From Rutidosis leptorrhynchoides (taxonomy: Eukaryota; Streptophyta; Magnoliopsida; Asterales; Asteraceae): a stretch of DNA of 64,000 nt. Every line of letters begins with the position of its first letter. The stretch's first letter is position 1. The position numbers and the translations under genes were made by a program. Positions 24,097 to 34,784 of this stretch are shown here, piece by piece. Location: assembly GCF_046630445.1 (NCBI RefSeq), contig NC_092338.1, positions 151,886,501 to 151,950,500 on the forward strand. The letters run 5' to 3'. The notes beneath the pieces were generated by a model, which searched no databases, had not been told where the DNA came from, and worked only from the letters and a program-made list of their open reading frames with translations.

Positions 24097-24453
24097 GTAC
24101 CTACCCGTTAAAGAAATTTCGTCCCAAAATTTGAATGTGATCGTCACGGCTAACAATAAAAATATTTTCATGACGAATATGAGTTGATAATTAGATTTTT
24201 ATCATCATTGAGTAATACAGATAAAATGATTCGATTAATCGAAGCGTATGAGTGAAGCTATCACAAAAGATCGAGATGAGGAAATGGAGATTTTCCATAA
24301 CTTTTGACGTTGTCGCGATTGAATTCCGGAATTCAAGGGATTTAAAGAAAATCTTCGAAATCTGAGTGATTTGATTCTTCGGCGAATAAGGAGATTAAGA
24401 TCTCTATAATTAAATACGGTGATCTGCCTCGATTACTCCGTCTGATATTTCAC

Positions 24454-24460
24454 TATAAAT
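24454..24460 (+). promoter_or_regulatory. TATA box of the antisense ORF (copy 1)
   Basis: TATAAAT lies 89 bp upstream of the antisense ORF's ATG, followed by a pyrimidine-rich stretch suited to a short leader. The equivalent box is present in copy 2 (58342-58348). Confidence 0.5.
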
Positions 24461-24542
24461 CTATTCCCTTCGATTCCTTATTTCTACATCTCCCACTTTC
24501 TATTCTTTCTCCTTCAATTCAAATTTTAAAACATTCGTCAAT

Positions 24543-24716
24543 ATGTTTCTTCCAGTTCTAATCCCTGATATTTTCCTAATTATCATTTCCGTCCTCCTTC
24601 TTTTCAATCTTCCACCAGAAAAATCTGTTTACTTCTACTATTGCCTTAGGGTGATACTATTCTTAATTATACCGTGTCTTTATTTTGCTATTCGTATTAA
24701 TACCCATGGTTTGTAA
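24543..24716 (+). CDS. antisense ORF, 57-aa two-helix membrane peptide (copy 1)
   Basis: The ORF runs ATG to TAA antisense to the element, about 450 bp from the 3' LTR. The peptide has a hydrophobic helix (residues 4-23), a short polar turn PPEKS (24-28), the motif VYFYY (29-33), a second hydrophobic helix (35-50) with PCLYFAI, and an end in THGL. Copy 2 has a colinear 57-codon counterpart with about 32 of 57 identical residues by hand count, no indels and mostly hydrophobic-for-hydrophobic changes. I recognise no family. Antisense extra ORFs between pol and the 3' LTR are known in Tat-lineage Ty3/gypsy elements such as Grande; a link is inference. Membrane location is predicted from composition only. 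Confidence 0.6.
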   Translation: MFLPVLIPDIFLIIISVLLLFNLPPEKSVYFYYCLRVILFLIIPCLYFAIRINTHGL

Positions 24717-25620
24717 CTTCCGTGTGGTTATTAGGCTTTATATTTTCTCTTATATTTTGGGGTTCTTTACCTTTTTATTATCCTCCCGGCCTCTAGTAAA
24801 GCGAGTAACAGTCCAGAATTCGTAAGTATGGATTTTCGAATGAACTTAATGTTCTAACCAAGAAAGAACGAAATCGTACGATTTGATTTGTCAAATTATT
24901 AGAATCATTTATAATAGAACTATCAAAAATATACTTTCTTGATATGATCAGAAGTTAAGCACAATGAAAGAGTCATGTAACATGGCACATGATGACGTTA
25001 TGATCTGTGAATCATCATGTTATTAGAAACTCAGCATGACTTAATGTAATATAATCACGTTGATCAAGTGTCATTATATTATACTAACTCATGCATCAGT
25101 TCCCAACATTACTTCAATAGCATTCATATTTTTAAGCTCGAAAGTTTACAGAATATAGAAACTAACAGTTTCTATATGATGTAACACTGATAGCACTAAG
25201 AGATTAATGATTTCAGATAAGAATAGTTATGAAAATATCTTCAGAAATATGGAGGATATTTATAATGAAAGATACTATGATATCTTGGAATATCTAAGAT
25301 CAGAGGATGATAGAAACTATTGTCTGCAAGGGTTTAGAGTAAGGAGCAAGATATTCACTAAAGACCTTAGCAGACATTGAATCATTTGGATTCTTTGAAA
25401 TCAAACTTATTCTTTGTGATTTGTCCACGGCTTTCTTCATAGTTTCGCATAATCTGCTTTTCGGTACTGAATTTTCTATTGAATGTTTCCAATATAATGA
25501 TACACAGGAAGCACGAAGAGGTATATAATTTCGGACGAGAATATGTATGAAAATATCCTCAGAAATATCGAAGATATTGATGATGATATTTTGGAATTTC
25601 TAAGTTCGATGGTTGATGGA
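24717..25620. other. internal region of copy 1, no gene seen
   Basis: AT-rich sequence conserved with 58592-59220 in copy 2 (for example the GGCACATGATGACGTTAT...GAATCATCATGT inverted motif near 24990-25020). No credible reading frame. Confidence 0.5.
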
Positions 25621-25629
25621 GAAAGATTT

Positions 25630-25880
25630 TTCCATAAGATTTTAACATGACTTCGGAGCAAGATATTCTCTAAAGATTTCAACGGATCCAGAATTATCTG
25701 GATTCTTTGAATATAGGGTATGGTCCTTGTATTTGTCCTTGGTCTCCTTCATGGTTAACTCTATCCGTTTTCCAGTTCCAACGTTTCTGAGCTTTTCCAA
25801 CATATTATTCTTTATCATCAAACTTCCGACGACTAAGGTCGTTTACGGTTGCCTACAGTTTCTGCTGCTTCATTCAGCTT
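25630..25880 (-). pseudogene. poly(A)-binding protein gene fragment (copy 1)
   Basis: Minus-strand reading matches the plant PABP segment spanning the end of the third RRM and the linker to the fourth: KFDDKE, YVGKAQK and the linker with AT-level similarity beyond. PABP binds mRNA poly(A) tails in the cytoplasm. This piece is a captured host fragment carried by the retroelement. It is decayed and in the same sense as the element. The matching pieces in copy 2 and in the copia element at 40.8-41.0 kb are clearer and fix the identity. Confidence 0.65.
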
Positions 25881-25939
25881 TTTCAACATTCAGAGTATCG
25901 ATTCGTAAACTGGGTGCCTTTTCAAAATTTCAGAATTGA

Positions 25940-27540
25940 AGATCGTAATTCTAGGAGATAATTGTTATATGTATACATATAACTATTAATGTAGAAATGT
26001 TACGAGATTCGAAATACTGATTGCTGATTCCCGGTAATTGGTATGGCAATTATTGTTACAGGGTATAGATGAATACAAGATAGGGTCTCAATGAATATAA
26101 TGATTTTTCGAAAAGTCCAAATTCATTGAAGTTGCTGGTAATTTTACTGCTGATGTGGTGAAATATAAACGGTTCTCTGGTAACGATGACGACAGGCAAA
26201 CTTATATATCGAGGTTATAATAAGGCTAATTCGAATGGAAGTTGAAGTTGATTTGTTGAAGCTGTGATAAAATTGGCTAATTTGAAAAAGAGTTGCAATG
26301 TTTTTTTCGGTAATGACAATGCCAAAGGAGCTAACACAGACACGTGTTAAACTTTTACTTAGGGTCCGGGAGTTTTCAGGTGCATAACTATATGCGTCAA
26401 TCTTTTCTTCCATAGATGAAGTGCGGTTGGTTCATCCTTTCAATTGAGGTGTTTTTAAGAATCATGAAAGGTTTGAACGCAGATTATAATTGTCAAGATA
26501 CAAATGAGGTTTAAGATGAAATCAAGTGGCAAACTTGAAGAATTATTTAGTTTCATATGTTATAATCAATATTTTAATTCATTTTAATTGTCCAATGTTG
26601 ATAGTCCACAGTTAGCAGTGTACAAATAATAATTCATATATAAGTTACAATATAATATTCGAATTAATTAATACGTATCATGACCCGTGTACATGTCTCA
26701 GACTTGATCACAACTCAAACTTATATATATTATTATAGAATCAACCTCAACCCTGTATAGAGAACTCAATCATTACTGCATATAGAGTGTCTATGGTTAT
26801 TCCAAATAATATATATAGATGGGTCAATATGATATGTCAAAACATTATATACATGTCCCGATATTTAAAGTGCGTAAAATAAATAACAGAAATTAAATGA
26901 CAATAAATAAAATTGCGAGACTGTAAATTGCGATAATTAAATTGCGATAAATAAAATGTAATCAGTTAGCTAGGAACAATTAGCTAGGAACAGTTAACGT
27001 GGATTCTTAACAAAATTTCTCATAGTTAATTTATTTGTTTCTAACAAATTTTATTTTGTCAAATGTTTTCTTCATTATGCCACTTGTTGGATTCTGATAA
27101 ATCAAAATCTCAATATGAAATTGGATGAATATGGTTATTCTGTAGTGAACGGATTTGTATATCGATGGATGTAAGTAGGATAGCAAAAGACTGTTGAATC
27201 AGATTTGAAGAACGTACAATGTAACTTATTAATGTGAAATCTAAATATTCCTCGGGTATTACCTACCCGTTAAAATATTTTCACCATTAACATTTTGTAC
27301 AATAAAACTTTTAATTACCATCTTTATAAAAACATATATACATATATATTTTCTTCAGACGTAATCATGGATTTAAATGAGTCAATGTGATATTAAACTC
27401 ATCAGATTTACGGCTAGAACTAGAGTACATAATCTCTAAAACATTAGAGATTATATAATCGCCATGAAAGATGAAGATAGTTTATGTAGAACGATTCGTA
27501 GAACGATGATTATACTAGGTTGAGAAGTGTGATGATGTTG
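25940..27540. other. internal region of copy 1, no gene seen
   Basis: Sequence homologous to 59500-61000 of copy 2. Short minus-strand frames (for example 26144-26413) are not conserved as proteins between the copies. Contains repeated words around 26860-26960 (AAATTGCGATAA units) shared with 60240-60380. Confidence 0.5.
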
Positions 27541-27556
27541 TTGTGGTTGGTACTGG

Positions 27557-28132
27557 TTATACTGTTGGTGCTGCTGATGGTGGTACTGTTTCTGTCGGTG
27601 CTACAAGTGTTGTTGATGCTGAGGTTGGTGATGATGTTGGTGTAGTAAGTATAGCTTGTAGATCACGCACCATTCTTGTCAGGTTTTCTATCCTACCCTC
27701 TATCATTTCTATCCATCCACTCATCTGATTCGATAGATCTTGATTATCAAATCGAAGTTCCCTAACTTCTTCTAATATTCCCCTTCGATTGGTATCCGGA
27801 AGTAAAGGTTGAATATTTTCTGAGATTGCAGTAATGCGACCTTCGAGGTGGAAAAATTTAGCAAGAAGGGTGATAACAGTGTTGCGCATAGGTTCACCGG
27901 TGAGTACATCGTTTTCTCCGATGTTAGGAGGTAAGTTTGGTTCGCGGTAGGGCTCGCCTTCTTCGTTTCTACATCGAGTGAGTAAGTCTCGGACCCACCC
28001 CGATCTCCTCCAGAAAGAAAAATAACTAAATGGTTGAGGCACTTCTAGTTCATTGACTTTGGAGTCTGTTTCAATATACATCTCGAAATCGCTTCCGGAA
28101 CTAATGGAATCCAAGCTAAGTGTAGGATCCAT
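27557..28132 (-). CDS. Gag-like protein of the long-LTR element
   Basis: 191 residues, starting about 430 bp downstream of the 5' LTR on the minus strand. The acidic Ser-rich N-terminus (MDPTLSLDSISSGSDFEMY) is followed by a conserved block with GEPYREPNLPPN and GEPMRNTVITLLAKFFHLEGR. A predicted coiled-coil helix (about 108-165, LEEVRELRFDNQDLSNQM) leads to a Thr/Ser/Pro-rich tail. This looks like the N-terminal part of a Ty3/gypsy-type Gag from daisy-family elements; I see no zinc knuckle. Copy 2 has a broken counterpart starting at 61514. The GGTACTG/GTTGGTG-rich region is its low-complexity tail read on the other strand. Confidence 0.6.
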   Translation of the reverse strand: MDPTLSLDSISSGSDFEMYIETDSKVNELEVPQPFSYFSFWRRSGWVRDLLTRCRNEEGEPYREPNLPPNIGENDVLTGEPMRNTVITLLAKFFHLEGRITAISENIQPLLPDTNRRGILEEVRELRFDNQDLSNQMSGWIEMIEGRIENLTRMVRDLQAILTTPTSSPTSASTTLVAPTETVPPSAAPTV

Positions 28133-28542
28133 CTCTCACGATCAGTTAAAGGGTTTTAATATGAAATGATTTTCGAATATCGAATGATATTCTAATTATA
28201 TATAGAATATCTATACATACTTCTAAAGATCCCGTGAATTACGGAGAAAATTAAGGAAACGTGTCAGATAAAGTCTACAGTGACAGATACGCTAAGATAT
28301 GGATTAGTAGATATGCTAAGATATGAATTTTGTCTATACACTATTCATGCAATCATTGCAGTAAGATGTGTCTAGACTAAGAATGATAAGCAGGTAATTT
28401 CCTAAGGATGATAAACTGATGATTTCCGACAAAAATGATAAGCAAAATTTTTGACATGTAGACACGGTCGAAGTCCAGACTCACTAATGCATCCTAACGA
28501 CTTATCAGTTATACACACTAATGTAGACCTGGTTCGCTAAGA

Positions 28543-28561
28543 CCACTGCTCTGATACCAAC
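28543..28561 (-). other. primer binding site of copy 1
   Basis: GTTGGTATCAGAGCAGTGG directly adjoins the 5' LTR. It is the classic plant initiator tRNA-Met site. Confidence 0.9.
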
Positions 28562-29647
28562 TGTAGCGACCCGTCCTAATCCATCCGGACAATGTCCATA
28601 TCGATTATAAATGATTCACAACAGTTGATTACATCGCGAGGTACTTGACCTCTATATGATACATTTTACAAACATTGCATTCGTTTTTGAAAAGATAATC
28701 TTTCATTACATCGAAAGTTGACAACATGCATACCATTTCGTAATATTTCTTACTATAATAGACTTAATAATAATCTTGATGAACTCAACGACTCGAATGC
28801 AACGTCTTTTGAAATATGTCATGAATGACTCCAAGTAATATCTCTAAGATGAGCAAATGCACAGCGGAAGATTTCTTTCGTACCTGAGAATAAACATGCT
28901 TTAAAGTGTCAACCAAAAGGTTGGTGAGTTCATTAGTTTAACATAAATAATCATTTCATAATTTTAATAGACCACAAGATTTCATATCTCCATTTCTCAT
29001 AAACATACGTCCCATGCATAGAGACTAAAATATCATTCATGTGGATTGAACACCTGGTAGCCGACATTCACAATATGCATATAAGAATATCCCCATCTTT
29101 CCGGGATCCTCCTTCGGACATGATAAAAAGTTCGAAGTACTAAAGCATCCGGTACTTTGGATGGGGCTTGTTGGGCCCGATAGATCTATCTTTAGAGTTC
29201 GCGTCAATTAGGGTGTCTGTTCCCTAATTCTTCGATTACCAGACTTAATAAAAAGGGGCATATTCGACTTCCATAATTCAACCATAGAATGTAGTTTCGA
29301 TTACTTGTGTCTATATCGTAAAACATTTATAAAAGCAGCGCATGTATTCTCAGTCCCAAAAATGTATATAAAAAGGGAGTAATGAAACTCACACATATAA
29401 ATATTGTAAAACAGTTAATAAAGCATTTGCATGTTTTCTCAGCCCAAAATGTAAAGAGTAAAAGAGAATCAAATGAACTCACGCACATAAATATTGTAAA
29501 ACAGTTAATAAAGTATTTGCATGTATTCTCAGCCCAAAAATGTAATGAGTAAAAAGGGAGCAAATGAAACTCACGCTACAGTATTTTGTAGTAAAAATAC
29601 ATATAACATCATTGAAATAAGTGTAAGGTTGGCCTCGGATTCAGGAA

Positions 29648-29650
<3 letters not shown>

Positions 29651-29729
<79 letters not shown>
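29651..29729. repeat. (AT)n microsatellite
   Basis: About 39 units. The reading frame of repeated Tyr-Ile across it is an artefact. Confidence 0.95.
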
Positions 29730-29731
<2 letters not shown>

Positions 29732-30077
29732 CACATATAATGGTAATCAAATAATTACATATATTATTTATGTAATATTTATATTTTTATTGTTGTAGTT
29801 TATATAGAATTTGTACTACATTTTGTCTATATATATTATATCTTAAATTATATATTATATATATATATATATATTTATTTTGTATATATATAAAAATATG
29901 TTAACATGTTTAATATATCACTATAGGTAACATAGATATATTTTATGTACAACATCATTATTTGCTATAATATAGTAATAATAGTGAGAATGATAAAAAA
30001 AATGGTAGTTTTAATAATTATTAGAATTGTCATCATAATGATACTTTGAATAAATATGATAGTAAAAATAATATTAC

Positions 30078-30184
<107 letters not shown>

Positions 30185-33073
30185 TAAATAATAAGATGGC
30201 TACCTTAAGAAATAGCTAAAAAGAATAAGCATCATCACCCGGGCTTGAACTTGAGACCTCTCGCTTAATCCAAAACACCCTACACCACCCCTCTGTTTCA
30301 TTCTACCTGATTTAAACCCAAGATTAATTTTATCTAACCTATGTTTTCCGTTTCCCTTTTTCATCCCCTACTTCACTATCCTAATCACCATCGAATTCAT
30401 TCACAGCCCAACATACATCAAATTAGCATAATAAAAATCATAACGGTAACCATCAAACTCACGGTATTATACTAATTATATGTATATCCCGTATCCTCTT
30501 CATCCTTATTCTATCTTCATCATCAACCTTATGAACTCATCATCATCATTCGTATTTCCTTTATTATCATAAAATCATAATTATTATTGTAGTTTTACGT
30601 TTATTATTGTTCTTAATCGAAATCACAATATCATTGGCTTAATCCCGTATCAATTCACAACAGCACAACCATGTGGACTTCAATTGGGCTAGTGTAATTT
30701 GGATAGCCCAATTAGATATTTAATTAGAACAGGCAACTAACTTGTTGGGCCTTGTAAACTGATTCGGTAGTTGAGTTCTAAACTTTGTAAGCTTCGTTTA
30801 AAAAAAAAATGGCTCGTCCTTTTGTTATTATCAACCATCACCAAACTTAATTTCCACAACTTTATCTAGTACCCCGTAATATTCTATCCTATGTTCCAAC
30901 AAGTGCATTAATGAGCCCATTCAAAAGAAGTATTTGTCTCTTTGTTTCACAGATTGTTCAACCAAAAAATCAAATATACAATATCCTATAAAATTCGGTG
31001 GCCTACACTTTCCTTTACAAGTCATCCCTAATTCTTTTGTAATCAAGTGGGTTAGTTGATGGTTGATTAATAAAATATGTTGGCCACAATATTAAAAAGA
31101 AAGCTACAGCTCACTAGCTCTTCATATTTATATTGAATATAACTTAAGTTTGTGTGTGGTTCCATAATAATTTGGTAAGCTTCCTTCTATACCTTTCCTT
31201 GATATATAATACTATATAATAAATATACGAACCTAGTAGCGGTACAGTTGGTTCGATGGCTTCAAAATGATGGTGATTTATTGGTAACGATTTGTAATTA
31301 TAACAGCAGACAGGAACTGTTAATCGGAGTAGGGCAGGAGCATATGACAGTTCGTGTTTGGATAATTATTCAGGTCTGGCTCGTCGAGTAGAGAAGAAGA
31401 AAAAATATATATGAGAGCAATTGAAAAGTTAAATCATGTGTGTGCTGTAAAACGATTGTAGTGTATTTCGGGGTGTGTTGATCGAATGGTTTCAAATAGT
31501 CGTTAATCTGTAACAGAAAGTTTCATATAACAAGTGGTGGTTTGTGGGTTTATAAAGAAAAAGTAAGATGAAGAAGGTGGTTCATGGGTGGCTTTGTATG
31601 TCAACCATTTGTACAAGAAACTAGGAGATTTAATCGAGTAATCAAGAAAGCATAATAGTTGATGGTGGGTTTGGAGTTTGGAACCGAAACAGAAGTATAC
31701 TGTGGTGATGGCGGGGTTCCTTTGTTGGGTGAAAAACGAAAGAGAGAAGAGATAGAACGATGGTTATGGATTTCTATCAATATCGAGGAGAGAGAGAGAG
31801 ATAGATGAAAGAGAGTGTGGCGGTTTTAGGTGGTTGTACATGGTGGTTGCTCCGGTGGTTGTGGAGGTGGTGGTAATGTAGTTGTCGTGTGGTTGTAGTT
31901 AACAAAAGACAAGGAAAGTGTGTGTATATATCTATATGTTATGTCATGTATATATGTATTTTGAAGATAGATAGAATGATCGATTTTTCAACTTTCCTGC
32001 TCCCAATCCTCTCTTTCCAATTTAACTTTTAGTTGACATTATATCACAAGTGGAACAGAAACAAAAGAAAAACGAGATAAAGTTGATAAGGATCACTAAC
32101 AGAATTTGGATTATTCTTGTGTTTGGATTCGTTTATGTACATATTCAGAGACAAGAACAAAGTTTTAAAAAAAAGTTGATTGAGATGGGTAGTTGAAATC
32201 GATTCTGTATCCATATATAAGATTTTTATATAATTAATATTAATAATAATAATTAACAAATATAATTATATTAATAATAAACAAAATACTAATAAATATA
32301 ATCACAACGGTAATATTAATAATGATTTTGATAAGTTTATTAATAATTAATAATAATATTAATTTGTGTTATTTATAATAATAATGATATTCTTTTTAAT
32401 GGTACTGGTAATAATAAGAGTACTAATATTGTAATAATTTATATGTATCAATTTTTATATCTATATAATTTTAATAATATTAATATTATTGATATTAATG
32501 TTAATAATGAAAGTAATATTCATTAATATAATAACTACATTTTAACTTGTGTATACATTTAATATTTTAACATTTCCTATTATTAATTTAGTAATATACA
32601 TATAACATATTCGAATGTCTCATACAATATACATAGTGTATTAATTGTGTACAAAATCATATATAAATATATGTATATATATATATATATATACATCTAA
32701 TTATAACTATTGTTCGTGAATCGTCGGGGATGGTCGAAGCATAATTGATGACATGAATATAGATTTTAAAGCTTTCGAGACTCAACATTACAGATTTTGC
32801 TTATCGTGTCAGAAACATATAAAGATTAAAGTTTAAATTTGATAGGAAATTTCCGGGTCATCACATCGGTCATCTTATTGAGGTAGTAATCTCGTGTGGT
32901 TTCGGATTACTAAGGCTCGTGTAGTTCGGCCAACCTCGATGTTGTTGTGTTAGTGAAGATAGTAGTCTCGTGTGGATACGGATCTACTAAGGCTCGTGTC
33001 GTTCGGCCAATCTTCATTGTGGAAATTGGGTTTCGGTATTGGGTTAAGGGGTTAACCTTGGACGTTTATATAT

Positions 33074-33075
<2 letters not shown>

Positions 33076-33131
<56 letters not shown>
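33076..33131. repeat. (AT)n microsatellite
   Basis: About 28 units. The corresponding place in the 3' LTR (38835-38850) has only a few. Confidence 0.95.
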
Positions 33132-33137
<6 letters not shown>

Positions 33138-33759
33138 ATTGTCGTGATGTAGCTAACCCTCCGGGTGTAGCTTCTTGGCGTTGTTCACATCGTCGTGGGT
33201 GAACTTATATTTTTTGATATTATTAACTTGTTGCTTAGTGATCGTATGGTATGCCTAGCTTAGTTTGCCTTTACATTTGGATGCTCTGGTATGTGGTATT
33301 TGATTATTTATGTGGCGTGTCCATTTTATGCACATATATGTATGTAGTATATTTTCACTCACTAAGCGTTAGCTTACCCTCTCGTTGTTGATATTTTTAT
33401 AGGTTCGCATGCTTGGCGGCTCGGGTAAGCTTGAGGATTAGAGATCTTGGCTAGGTTGCTTTAGAAGATCTTGCTTTTGGACTCGATTAGGATTTGGATA
33501 GCGTAGTCCCAAATCACCATGCTCGGTTTTGTGTAAACGTAACTAGTCGGATCATAATGATTACAACTGGATTACGATTTAATTAATGAACCATTGTATT
33601 AGGGAGTTTAAATTATTGATGTATGTTATAAGTTCATTGAACTTACTTTGGTAACAAATATGTTTTGGAATTAGTGTAATGGGACCTAAAGTATTATTTA
33701 ACGCGTATTAAAAGGAAAAATTTTTATGGGCCGGTTTTAATACGGGTTGGGTTGTTACA

Positions 33760-33777
33760 AGTGCTATCAGAGCATGG
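33760..33777 (+). other. primer binding site of the gag-only element
   Basis: AGTGCTATCAGAGCATGG directly follows the 5' LTR. It resembles the tRNA-Met site TGGTATCAGAGC with one change. Confidence 0.75.
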
Positions 33778-34196
33778 ACTATGGGATTTAGGCGACTTGA
33801 GATAAGTGCTTAGACTTAGACTTTTGTGTGTGCTTATTTGTTGCGGGACTTGTAGGTGAACGAGTCGGAATGGGTTATAGTTAGTGCCTTGTTTGTAAGT
33901 GGACTAACGTTTATAGAAGTAATGCGGATATTATTAATATATTATTATGTTGTGATAATAATTCTCGCGTGTGCTTTTATCGCGTAGAATTTTGTTTGTG
34001 TTTGTTAATATCATCGAACGAGGCGGTCGTTGTACTAACAAGTTGATATGGCGTGTATGCGTAATAAGGACTTGCAAACCTTATTACGGGTGCAAATCAT
34101 GCCTAACAAGTAATGTACGACGAGTGTTTAGCAAGATGGGACGGTGTTGTGCGTGTGGTTTATACGTTCGTGATCTAATCGTTTGCATTCCCTAGA

Positions 34197-34784
34197 ATGA
34201 AAACGAAAAATGGATGCAGAACGAGTGAGCCTATTCACGAAGGGAAGGATGAGTTAACGTTAAAGATTGAGGCCGTGTTTGAACAATATGTCTCGGTTTT
34301 CACCGACAAAGTTAGAGAAGTAACCAAGGAGTTGATCGAAGGACAAATGACGGAAATGGTCCGAGATCAAGTGACGAAAGTTGTAAAGGAAGAGTTTGAA
34401 AAGAGGTTTCCTAAACCTCGAGGTAGTAATGATGGAGATGTACTTGCAAGGTTAAGATTACATGATACTCATGGTAAGAGGGCACGAAGTACGCCTGAAG
34501 GCGTCGGGAATGTGAAGAAGAAGAGTAAGAAGGGTTACAAGCTCACGTGCTTTAAGTGTGGGGAACGGGGTCATTTGGCACAAGATTGTACAGTGGTGCC
34601 TTTGGGGTCAATCAGGTGTTTCATTTGCTGGATGGAGGGACACCGGAAGTCAGAGTGTTCCGAATCGCATGACGATCGGGTTAGGAGGTTAGAGCGCGAA
34701 TACATGATGGGAAGTGGAGCACGGACGCCCAACAGTTCTACATCAGGTACTTTTAGTACGAAATTATATGTTGTTCGTTTGTAA
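34197..34784 (+). CDS. Gag-like protein with two CCHC zinc knuckles
   Basis: 195 residues. A charged helical region (about 18-72, rich in Glu/Lys/Val, likely coiled coil) precedes a basic stretch (RGSNDGD...KKKSKKG) and two CX2CX4HX4C knuckles: CFKCGERGHLAQDC (118-131) and CFICWMEGHRKSEC (141-154). Such knuckles bind nucleic acid in retroelement Gag. No capsid domain is obvious, so the product may be a shortened Gag used with a partner's proteins. It is the only recognisable coding part of the 3.4 kb internal region. The ATG at 34197 is the first in frame; an ORF upstream (33971-34195) ends two bases before it and shows no motif. Confidence 0.7.
   Translation: MKTKNGCRTSEPIHEGKDELTLKIEAVFEQYVSVFTDKVREVTKELIEGQMTEMVRDQVTKVVKEEFEKRFPKPRGSNDGDVLARLRLHDTHGKRARSTPEGVGNVKKKSKKGYKLTCFKCGERGHLAQDCTVVPLGSIRCFICWMEGHRKSECSESHDDRVRRLEREYMMGSGARTPNSSTSGTFSTKLYVVRL

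Noticed and set aside
27543-27728. Gly/Val-rich plus-strand frame
   Set aside because: It is the antisense shadow of the Thr/Ser/Pro tail of the Gag-like ORF.
29521-29754. 77-codon plus-strand frame with a Tyr-Ile run
   Set aside because: It is translation of the (AT)n microsatellite; the same applies to 32947-33147.
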